This document shows positions 6,700 to 13,274 of a stretch of DNA of 14,465 nucleotides, piece after piece; within the stretch, counting starts at the first letter, position 1, and every line of letters starts with the position of its first letter. The notes under the pieces were generated by a model. It saw only the letters and a program-made list of their open reading frames with translations, had not been told where the DNA came from and did no database searches. Source of the stretch: an uncultured Rhodospirillales bacterium (lineage in GTDB: Bacteria > Pseudomonadota > Alphaproteobacteria > Acetobacterales > Acetobacteraceae); the NCBI GenBank assembly GCA_903844785.1, contig CAIMVB010000079.1, forward strand, positions 1 through 14,465, given 5' to 3'. The translations under genes and the position numbers were made by a program.

Positions 6700-9633
6700 C
6701 TAATTTACAAAGCGTTCCATTGAAAAGGCAGTATCCGGGCGTTCACGCCCCAGCACCGCATCCGCGGTGACGCGCCCGGCAACCGGGCCCAGCGTATAGC
6801 CATTGGACGTGACGGCGGCGAAAAGCCCCGGCATTCCCGGCGCCTCCCCCAGAATTGGCGCACGATCAATATGCACATTCATGCCAGTCCAACTGCGGAG
6901 CACATGCAAGCCTTCAACCGCCGGCACCACATGCCCTGCGATCCAAAGATTTCCCTGGATATTGGGCCGAAGATTGCGCGTGGCGCCGGTGGCGGGATCA
7001 TGCGCGCCGGGCCAGCCGCCGCCGATCAGCAAATGTCCATGCGGGCCTTGCTTGAGCGAGAGATGCCGCCCGGCATGCGCCACCAGATGCGGAATGATCG
7101 GCGCCATGGCTTCGGTTGCGATTACTTGCTGCACCAGACCACCCACCGGCAGCTTCACGCCCGCCAGCGCCGCGATATGGCCAGACCATGGGCCGGCTGC
7201 CACCACCACGCGCCCCGCGCGAATGGGGCCTTGCGCGGTACGCACCAGAAAGCCGCTGCCTTCGCGGTCAATCGCTTGCACTTCCAGGCCGCTTTCCAGC
7301 CTTGCGCCAGCGCGTTTCGCCAGTTGCAGCAGCGCGGCCGTGCCCCGCAAGGGATCAATCTGCCCCTCCGCGGGGCAAAACGCCGCACCGGCGAAGCGAT
7401 GCGCCAAATAGGGCGCCAGATCGCGCAATTCATTCGCGCCAATCACATGATTTTCAATGCCAGCGCTACGTTCCACCGCCACCTTGCCGCGCAACCAGGC
7501 CAATTCCTCTGGCGTTTCGGCCAGCATCAACCCGCCTTCGGTGCGGATACCGCAGGCTTCGCCGGCATCGCGCGCAATCTCTCGCCACAGTGCGATGGAA
7601 CGCGGCCCAAGCGGCAAGGTGGCAACAGCGGGTCCTGCAGTGCCAAGCGCTTCCGCCTTGTCGCCGAAATCATAGGATAGCAGTTGCACATGCAAGCTGC
7701 CGGCATTGGCGGTACTGGCGGCAAGGCCGGGCTCTCCGCGTTCCGCCACCAGCACATCAACACCTTCGCGCGCCAGATAAAGCGCAGTGGAAAGTCCGAC
7801 CACGCCGCCGCCAATCACCAGCACATCACATTGCCGCGCGATTTGCGGCGCGGTGGCCGCACCCGTTTTCCACGTGATAGGTGCGGGGCTTTCGATGATG
7901 GGTGTTTCACCCCATTCCGGCACTTCAAGCCTGAGCAAGGCTGCAGGGATGGGTTTGATCGGTGCGCGCGGCGCGGCGAAATCCGCTTCCTGCGCTGCAA
8001 CACCCGCCATACGCGCCAAGGTCGCGCCACACATGCGCCCCTGGCAGCGCCCCATACCGGCGCGGGTTTCCTTTTTAATGGCAGGTAGCGAAGCGGCACC
8101 AGCGCTGATGGCGGCGCGGATTTCTCCGGCGCGCACTTCCTCACACCGGCAGAGAATGGTGTCATCGGTGATACGCGCGGGATCAAAGGCGGGTGCAGCA
8201 TAAATGCGCCAAAGGGCGCGCTGGAAAGCCTCGGCACGCGTCAGCGCATCGCGCGCTTCCGCATCATCGCCCGTGCCAAAGCCAAGCTCATGCGCTGCTG
8301 CCAAGCCAGCCAGACGCCCGCGCGCCAGCGCCACCCGCGCGCCGCCAATCGCCGCACCATCTCCAATGGCGAAGACACCGGGGGTGCTGCTACGCCCGAC
8401 AGAATCCGTGATGGTCTCCAACCGCCCGAGACCCGCACCTGGGCCTTCCGTCACGAAACGCTGCGTGCAGCCCAAGGCACGCGCGAGCCCGGTTTCCGAT
8501 TGAAAGCCGAGATTGAGCGCGGCAACACCCGCTTCGATGCGCTTTTCTCCCTGTGGGGTGCTGATACGCAGCGCGGCGAAGGCATCGGCACCCTCACAAG
8601 CAATGATCTCACTACCCCAGAAGATCGGCACGCCCGCGCGCTTCAAGGTTGCAAGGTAGCGCAAGCCATCCCAGGCGAGATCCGGCGCGTTGCGCGCAAG
8701 CTTCAGCATGTCACGCCAGGCGCCAAGCCGGGGCGCGGGGGCGGCTTCCACCACGGCGGCCACGCGCACACCGCCCGCCAGCAATTCGCAGGCAAGTTGC
8801 AGATTAAGCGGCCCGCTGCCCGCAATCACCGCGCTATCGGCGGGGCTGACGCGCTGTGCGCGCGCAAGTGTTTGCAGCGCGCCCGTGGTCATCACGCCGG
8901 GCAAAGTCCAGCCCGGCACAGGCACCGGGCGTTCATGCGCGCCAGGGGCCAGGATCAGCCGGCGCGGGCGGAAGGTGATGGCGGCACCTTCTATCAGTGC
9001 GGCGATTTCGTCCGGCGCGAAGCCACCCCACACTGTCGCTCCGTATTGAAAGCGAATGCCGGCCTGCCGCGCGCGGGCAAAAAGCGCGCTGCCCTGGCGG
9101 AATTGCGCATCCGGCGCGGCATGGCTGTGGCTGGTGGCAAGCGGCTTCAGATATTGCCCGCCGGGTGCTTCGCGTTCATCCAGCACCACCACCTGCGCTC
9201 CGGATTCGGCGGCAGCGATGGCGGCGGAAAGCCCGGCGGGGCCGGCACCCACCACCAGAATATCGCAAGGTTGATCGGCAATTTGCGTGGGCGCGTTGCC
9301 AAGCGGGGCGGGTTCCGCCGGGAAGGCGCTTTCCACCGCCATACCATCGGCAACCTTTACCATGCAGGCGCGCTGGCCGGCTTTGCCATCCACCGTCACC
9401 ACGCAATCAAAACAAGCACCCATGCCGCACCAAAGCCCGCGCTTGGTGCCCTTGGCGGTTTCGCGCAGAGCCAGAATGCCCGCAGCCGAAAGCGCCGCGG
9501 CGATGCTTTCCCCCGGCAGGGCCTTAAGCGGCGTGCCGTTGAAGCTGATCTGAACCGGTGACTTGGCCTGAGTGATATTAGGATGTTGTAGCCGCATGCT
9601 CTTGCCGTTTGCGCGAAAACCGGCTCCCATCAT
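6700..9633 (-). CDS. Single-chain fusion of HcnA-, HcnB- and HcnC-like subunits: [2Fe-2S]/FAD amino-acid-type dehydrogenase
   Basis: About 977 residues combining what are usually three subunits of HcnABC (glycine oxidation), LhpBEF (D-hydroxyproline dehydrogenase) or opine-oxidase type enzymes. Residues ~27–105 are a [2Fe-2S] ferredoxin domain with Cys69, 74, 77 and 90 (WCGMGACFDC, QRACM). Residues ~123–455 are an FAD/NAD-type oxidoreductase with GAGPAG (129–134), APGGQY, a second GSGPLN Rossmann and VFAIGDGAAIGG. Residues ~495–545 are a BFD-like [2Fe-2S] site, Cys495/497/530/535 (CRCEE, GRCQGRMCG). A Pro-rich linker follows, then a DAO/glycine-oxidase domain with GGGVVG (608–613) to the end. 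It probably oxidises an amine, imino acid or opine and passes electrons through the FeS centres to the respiratory chain. ATG starts at 9633, 9630 and 9597 and a GTG at 9657 are possible; none has a strong ribosome site. Its 5' end is divergent from the DapA-like gene. Confidence 0.9.
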   Translation of the reverse strand: MMGAGFRANGKSMRLQHPNITQAKSPVQISFNGTPLKALPGESIAAALSAAGILALRETAKGTKRGLWCGMGACFDCVVTVDGKAGQRACMVKVADGMAVESAFPAEPAPLGNAPTQIADQPCDILVVGAGPAGLSAAIAAAESGAQVVVLDEREAPGGQYLKPLATSHSHAAPDAQFRQGSALFARARQAGIRFQYGATVWGGFAPDEIAALIEGAAITFRPRRLILAPGAHERPVPVPGWTLPGVMTTGALQTLARAQRVSPADSAVIAGSGPLNLQLACELLAGGVRVAAVVEAAPAPRLGAWRDMLKLARNAPDLAWDGLRYLATLKRAGVPIFWGSEIIACEGADAFAALRISTPQGEKRIEAGVAALNLGFQSETGLARALGCTQRFVTEGPGAGLGRLETITDSVGRSSTPGVFAIGDGAAIGGARVALARGRLAGLAAAHELGFGTGDDAEARDALTRAEAFQRALWRIYAAPAFDPARITDDTILCRCEEVRAGEIRAAISAGAASLPAIKKETRAGMGRCQGRMCGATLARMAGVAAQEADFAAPRAPIKPIPAALLRLEVPEWGETPIIESPAPITWKTGAATAPQIARQCDVLVIGGGVVGLSTALYLAREGVDVLVAERGEPGLAASTANAGSLHVQLLSYDFGDKAEALGTAGPAVATLPLGPRSIALWREIARDAGEACGIRTEGGLMLAETPEELAWLRGKVAVERSAGIENHVIGANELRDLAPYLAHRFAGAAFCPAEGQIDPLRGTAALLQLAKRAGARLESGLEVQAIDREGSGFLVRTAQGPIRAGRVVVAAGPWSGHIAALAGVKLPVGGLVQQVIATEAMAPIIPHLVAHAGRHLSLKQGPHGHLLIGGGWPGAHDPATGATRNLRPNIQGNLWIAGHVVPAVEGLHVLRSWTGMNVHIDRAPILGEAPGMPGLFAAVTSNGYTLGPVAGRVTADAVLGRERPDTAFSMERFVN

Positions 9634-9661
9634 CGCATGCGGCGCGGCCGCGTCCACCCCC

Positions 9662-9666
9662 GGGAG
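9662..9666 (+). promoter_or_regulatory. Ribosome binding site of the DapA-like gene
   Basis: GGGAG lies eight bases before the ATG at 9675 and selects that codon over an upstream in-frame ATG at 9609, which would add a Pro/Arg-rich stretch not seen in the family. The site lies inside the very short divergent interval shared with the fused dehydrogenase, so the promoters of the two genes must be close together or overlap with coding DNA. Confidence 0.6.
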
Positions 9667-9674
9667 TCTCCCCT

Positions 9675-10586
9675 ATGGCCCGTGAGCCTTTTCGCGGCAC
9701 CTATACAGTGCTGATCACGCCCTTTACCGCCGATGGCGCGGAAGTGGATTACAAGGCGCTGGAACGCCTGGTGGAATACCAGATCACCGAAGGGGTGAAG
9801 GGGCTGATCCCTCTGGGGTCCACCGGTGAGTTTCTGTCAGTCTCTCGCGAAGAACGCCAGGGCATTGTGGAAACCGTCATCCGCGCCGCGCGCGGGCGCG
9901 TGCCGGTGCTGATCGGAACGGGTGCTGAGGATACGCGCGAAGTAGTCGCACTTTCACGCGAAGCCGAAGCACAAGGGGCGGATGGTGTCATGATCATCCC
10001 GCCCTTCTATTCCGTGCCGACGGAAGATGAACTTTTTCATCATTACAAGACGGTGGCGGATGCGATCGGCATTCCGATCATGGTCTATAACAATCCAGCG
10101 ACATCGAATGTGGATATGCTGCCCGCCACACTCGCGCGGATTTCGACCATTCCGAATTGCCGCTATGTGAAGGAAAGCACGCTGGAAGTGACGCGCGTGC
10201 GCGACATCATCGCGCTCTGCGGCGATAGGATGGAAGTGTTTGCCGGCGTGCTTGGGTATGAAAGCGCCTGGCTCGGCGCCATTGGCTGGGTTGCCGTGTG
10301 CAGCAATCTGGCACCGCGGCTTTCATCCGAGATGTTTGACGCGGCAGCTTTTGAGGCGGATCAGCCCAAGGCGCTGGCGTTGTATCGCAAACTGGCGCCG
10401 CTGCTGCCTTGGGTGGGTGGCCCGCGCTATGTTTCCGGCACCAAGGCTGGCTTCAAGCTGATGGGCATGGAGATGGGGCCACCGCGCCCGCCGCGCCTAC
10501 CCCTGCCCGCCCAGGATATGCCGGCCTTGGCGCAAGTATTGCAGGGCATTGGCTTGATCGGCGCCGAAGCGCGCGCCGCGGAATGA
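9675..10586 (+). CDS. Dihydrodipicolinate synthase (DapA) superfamily lyase or deaminase
   Basis: A 303-residue class-I aldolase-type barrel. The Schiff-base lysine is Lys166 in CRYVKEST, the catalytic tyrosine is Tyr138 in MVYNNPATS, and the carboxylate-binding loop is GSTGE (48–52, usually GTTGE). The start FRGTYTVLITPFTADGAEVD and the C-terminal PRPPRLPLP are like DHDPS. Superfamily members include 4-hydroxy-tetrahydrodipicolinate synthase, N-acetylneuraminate lyase, KDG aldolases, keto-deoxyglucarate dehydratase and pyrroline-4-hydroxy-2-carboxylate deaminase. Because it is divergent from an amino-acid-type dehydrogenase and followed by amino acid transporter genes, a catabolic role is more likely than lysine synthesis. 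The stop overlaps an ATG (ATGA, 10583–10586), but the next gene more likely starts further on. Confidence 0.88.
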   Translation: MAREPFRGTYTVLITPFTADGAEVDYKALERLVEYQITEGVKGLIPLGSTGEFLSVSREERQGIVETVIRAARGRVPVLIGTGAEDTREVVALSREAEAQGADGVMIIPPFYSVPTEDELFHHYKTVADAIGIPIMVYNNPATSNVDMLPATLARISTIPNCRYVKESTLEVTRVRDIIALCGDRMEVFAGVLGYESAWLGAIGWVAVCSNLAPRLSSEMFDAAAFEADQPKALALYRKLAPLLPWVGGPRYVSGTKAGFKLMGMEMGPPRPPRLPLPAQDMPALAQVLQGIGLIGAEARAAE

Positions 10587-10596
10587 GTTTCAGAAC

Positions 10597-10602
10597 AGGG
10601 AG
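10597..10602 (+). promoter_or_regulatory. Ribosome binding site of the binding-protein gene
   Basis: AGGGAG precedes the twin ATG codons at 10607 and 10610 by 4 and 7 bases. This favours 10610 as the start and argues against the ATG at 10583 that overlaps the stop of the DapA-like gene. With this start a normal Sec signal peptide lies directly at the N-terminus. Confidence 0.6.
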
Positions 10603-10609
10603 AAGAATG

Positions 10610-11434
10610 ATGCTGCGACATGTTGTGATAGCTGCATTGGCGGCGCTGGTGGCAACCCCGGCGATGGCGCAGGCACCGGCCTGTACACCGGCAGTGGCGG
10701 ATAGCGAATTGGTCAAGCCACGCACCCTGGTGATGTCCACCAACCCAACCCTGCCACCGCTGCAATTCGTGGATGCGCAAGGGCAGTTGCGCGGGATGCG
10801 CGTGGAACTTGGCAATGAAATCGCGCGCCGGCTTTGCTTGACGCCGGAATATATCCGCATTGAATTCAGCGCCATGATCCCGGGGCTTGCGGCGCGGCGT
10901 TGGGATTTGATCAATACCGGTATTTTCTACACCGAAGAGCGCGCGCGCATGATGCAAATGGTGCGCTACGAAAACCAGGCCATTTCCTTCAGTGCGCCGC
11001 GTGGCAATCCGCAGAATATCCGCACTACGGATGATCTGGCGGGCAAAACCGTGGGCGTGGAACTCGGCGGCTTTGAAGAACGCCGCACGCGGGAACTGAG
11101 CCAGTCACTGCAGGCCAAGGGCTTGCAGCCCATGAATATCCGCACCTTCGACAATTTCGCCGTAGCCTATCAGGCACTGCGCGCGGGCCAGGTGCAGGCA
11201 GTGACCAGCATTGATGGCGTGGCGGCGGAATATGACCAGCGCGGCGAATTTCCACGCGTGCTGAATGGGCTTTTCCCAACACCTGTGTCGCTCGCGACCC
11301 GGTCCCGCGTGCTGGCGGATGCCGTGGTGCGCACGCTGGAGGCGATGAAGGCCGATGGCAGCCTGAAGACGCTGTTCGATCGTTACGGCGCTGCGCTTTA
11401 CACTGACAAGCTGGAAGTCGTCGGCCCGCAATAA
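10610..11434 (+). CDS. Polar amino acid ABC transporter, periplasmic substrate-binding protein (family 3)
   Basis: A 274-residue secreted solute receptor. Residues 1–20 (MLRHVVIAALAALVATPAMA) form a Sec signal peptide with an Ala-Met-Ala cleavage site before QAPA, so the mature protein is periplasmic. The SBP_bac_3 pattern is visible: LVMSTNPTLPPLQFVDAQGQL, a family-type FYTEERARMMQMVRYENQ (the T-x-E-R region), DDLAGKTVGVELGGFEERR and AVTSIDGVAAEY. Cys25 and Cys76 in the mature chain could form a disulfide. The ligand cannot be read from sequence; polar amino acids or opines are typical for the family. The gene follows the DapA-like gene by about 23 bases and precedes the permease by 17, so the three form one operon. 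Confidence 0.9.
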   Translation: MLRHVVIAALAALVATPAMAQAPACTPAVADSELVKPRTLVMSTNPTLPPLQFVDAQGQLRGMRVELGNEIARRLCLTPEYIRIEFSAMIPGLAARRWDLINTGIFYTEERARMMQMVRYENQAISFSAPRGNPQNIRTTDDLAGKTVGVELGGFEERRTRELSQSLQAKGLQPMNIRTFDNFAVAYQALRAGQVQAVTSIDGVAAEYDQRGEFPRVLNGLFPTPVSLATRSRVLADAVVRTLEAMKADGSLKTLFDRYGAALYTDKLEVVGPQ

Positions 11435-11451
11435 GCGCCTGATTTTCACGC

Positions 11452-12141
11452 GTGCAAATCTGGTCCTGGTCGGGGTTCTTTGACTATCTATTGAACCCCT
11501 TTCTACTGGAAGGCGCCGTCACCACGCTGTGGCTGACGGCGGCTTCGCTTTCGGCTGGCTTATTGCTGGGCATTGGCCTCGCGGTCATGCGGCTTTCCGG
11601 CAATGCGCTGCTTTCAGGTGCGGCAGGTTTTTACTGCTGGATATTTCGTGGCACGCCGCTGCTGGTGCAATTGCTCATTATCTATACAGGCCTTCCCTTA
11701 TTCGGCCTGCGGTTTTCCGTGGTGCAGGCCGCGCTATTGGGTCTTGCACTGAATGAAGCAGCTTATTTGAGTGAGACGGTGCGCGCCGGTATTCTGGCGG
11801 TGGCGCGCGGCCAGCGTGAAGCGGCACTTGCCTTGGGCTTGCGACGCTTTCAGGTGTTTCGCCTGGTAATCTGGCCGCAGGCGCTACGCATCATCATCCC
11901 GCCACTTGGAAATTCCGTGAATGGGTTGCTGAAGACAACATCGGTCGCAAGCGTGATCAGTATGGAAGAATTGCTGCGCCGGACTCAGATTCTGATTCAG
12001 GAACGCTTTCTGGTGTTGGAATTATTCATGGTGGCAGCGCTATATTATCTTGCCATGACAACGGCATGGGATTTTGTGCAAAGACGGCTGGAGAAGCGCT
12101 ATGGCCGCGGCTATGGCGGAGACGCGGCGGATCGGCGTTGA
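11452..12141 (+). CDS. Polar amino acid ABC transporter permease (HisM/GlnP family)
   Basis: A 229-residue inner-membrane permease. Hydrophobic spans lie near residues 20–46, 66–84, 88–115 and 187–207. The cytosolic EAA loop that docks the ATPase is at 123–142 (EAALALGLRRFQVFRLVIWP). The segment IIIPPLGNSVNGLLKTTSVASVIS is characteristic of His/Glu/Gln permeases. The start is a GTG at 11452 with no obvious ribosome site, only 17 bases after the binding-protein stop, so coupling is likely. The C-terminal tail is Gly/Arg-rich (GRGYGGDAADRR). Only one permease gene is present, so it may work as a homodimer. No ATPase gene follows; the next gene is on the other strand, so a shared or distant ATP-binding subunit is needed. 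Confidence 0.92.
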   Translation: MQIWSWSGFFDYLLNPFLLEGAVTTLWLTAASLSAGLLLGIGLAVMRLSGNALLSGAAGFYCWIFRGTPLLVQLLIIYTGLPLFGLRFSVVQAALLGLALNEAAYLSETVRAGILAVARGQREAALALGLRRFQVFRLVIWPQALRIIIPPLGNSVNGLLKTTSVASVISMEELLRRTQILIQERFLVLELFMVAALYYLAMTTAWDFVQRRLEKRYGRGYGGDAADRR

Positions 12142-12177
12142 TTTGCAACTGTCAGGCCGAATTAAATTCTGCGCTGT

Positions 12178-12199
12178 GCGGCAGCAAGGCTGCTGCCGC
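12178..12199. terminator. Perfect GC-rich hairpin between convergent genes
   Basis: GCGGCAGCA (12178–12186) and TGCTGCCGC (12191–12199) form nine perfect base pairs around the loop AGGC. It lies 36 bases after the permease stop and 36 bases before the end of the convergent dehydrogenase gene. No T run follows on either strand, so it is at best a weak intrinsic terminator; it may instead protect mRNA 3' ends or pause polymerase for Rho. Confidence 0.4.
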
Positions 12200-12235
12200 C
12201 AGTCTTGAAACACCCTTCGTGCATCGATCCAACAT

Positions 12236-13117
12236 TCAGGATTTCGCCGAGTAACTCCTGAACATTTCCAGCAAGGCCACAACATCCCGCCCGCGATAGC
12301 CAGTTGCCAGGGCTGTCGCCATCAATTCGCGGACGATCGACGTTGCGGGTGTGGGCTGGCGGAGCGCCCGGCCGAAATCAATTGCCAAAGCGAGATCCTT
12401 CTCTCCAAGTTCCATCTTGAAGCCGGGATCGAAATCATTCTTGAGCGCCTTCGGAAAGCGCTTGGTGAAATGAAAAGACCGCCCACCGCTTTGGGAGAGT
12501 ACCTCATAAAGCTTGTCTGGCGCGACGCCGGCCGCTTCACCCAAGGCAAAGGCCTCACAGGCAATCAGGACATTACCCATGGACATCATGTTGTTCACAA
12601 GCTTGACCGCCTTCGCGGTGCCAACCGGCCCAGTGTGGGACCAGGATTGGCCGAGGCTTTGCAGCACGGCCTCCGCGCGTTTGATATCGGCCATATCGCC
12701 ACCGACGATCAGCACCAATTCGCCGCGCAGCGATTCCATCGGCCCGCCACTCACCGGGCAATCCAGCACGGCAAGCCCCTTGGCCGCCGCCGCCGCGCCT
12801 ATTTCACGCATCGTATCCGGATCAAGCGTGGAAAGTTCAAGGATCAATGACCCAGGTTCGGCCTTGTCGATCAATCCGCCTGGGTTAAGCCAAGCGGCGC
12901 GCGCGGTGGCCGGGTCGGGCAGGCTTGTCAGCACTATTTTGCGCCCGGCAAGCGCCGCTTCAACCGTATCCGCCACGGCCACTTGGCGTTCCGCCAATTC
13001 CTGACGGCGGGCTGGGTTGATGTCGTAGCCCAGCACATCAAAGCCTGTTTCGGTAAGGCGCGCCGCCATATTGGCGCCCATCTGACCCATGCCGAAAACG
13101 GCAAGCTGTTCCTTCAT
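12236..13117 (-). CDS. NAD(P)-dependent beta-hydroxyacid dehydrogenase (3-hydroxyisobutyrate / tartronate semialdehyde reductase family)
   Basis: A 293-residue oxidoreductase that interconverts a beta-hydroxy acid and the semialdehyde. The Rossmann motif GMGQMGANMA (9–18) is followed by Asp32 at the end of the second strand (LGYDINPARR), a position compatible with NAD+ use. The substrate signature DCPVSGGPMES (119–129) and the catalytic lysine Lys172 in AKAVKLVNNMM are present, as is the C-terminal LGEKDLALAIDFGR. Length and motif order fit 3-hydroxyisobutyrate dehydrogenase, 2-hydroxy-3-oxopropionate reductase and glyoxylate reductase paralogues, which cannot be separated here. It is convergent with the permease and divergent from the GMC oxidoreductase. 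A role in the same catabolic theme as the aldolase is possible but unproven. Confidence 0.92.
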   Translation of the reverse strand: MKEQLAVFGMGQMGANMAARLTETGFDVLGYDINPARRQELAERQVAVADTVEAALAGRKIVLTSLPDPATARAAWLNPGGLIDKAEPGSLILELSTLDPDTMREIGAAAAAKGLAVLDCPVSGGPMESLRGELVLIVGGDMADIKRAEAVLQSLGQSWSHTGPVGTAKAVKLVNNMMSMGNVLIACEAFALGEAAGVAPDKLYEVLSQSGGRSFHFTKRFPKALKNDFDPGFKMELGEKDLALAIDFGRALRQPTPATSIVRELMATALATGYRGRDVVALLEMFRSYSAKS

Positions 13118-13139
13118 GTCCTAGTCCCTCACAATCCAA

Positions 13140-13152
13140 TGACGCAGCGTCA
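13140..13152. promoter_or_regulatory. Perfect hyphenated palindrome, possible operator
   Basis: TGACGC-A-GCGTCA is a 13-base perfect dyad located 22 bases upstream of the dehydrogenase ATG at 13117, in the divergent interval before the GMC oxidoreductase. Its size and symmetry fit a binding site for a dimeric regulator, but no regulator gene is in the window and a single copy may be chance. Confidence 0.25.
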
Positions 13153-13274
13153 CGCTCATGGGGCAGGATAGTTCCCCTTGGACGTGCCGAATGTCTAGCC
13201 TAGTGTTCAAGTGTTATCCCGCAGCAGCGTCATGTCCATGCGGGGGAAGGCAAGTTCAAGGGAGCCAGCAGCGC

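Noticed and set aside
8290..9561. Long plus-strand open frame (423 codons) opposite the fused dehydrogenase.
   Set aside because: It is Arg/Gly/His-rich with no recognisable motif and is fully antisense to a well-supported gene; high GC content makes such shadow frames common.
6700..9633. Naming the fused gene hcnABC (hydrogen cyanide synthase).
   Set aside because: The same domain set occurs in D-hydroxyproline dehydrogenase, opine oxidases and other amine dehydrogenases; nothing here singles out cyanide production.
9675..10586. Naming the DapA-like gene dapA or lhpC.
   Set aside because: Superfamily motifs are clear, but substrate-deciding residues cannot be assigned from sequence alone and the context points to catabolism rather than lysine synthesis.
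13178..13217. TTGGAC (13178) and TGTTAT (13212) as a sigma70 promoter for the GMC oxidoreductase.
   Set aside because: The spacer is 28 bases, far from the usual 16–18, and each hexamer is a poor match.
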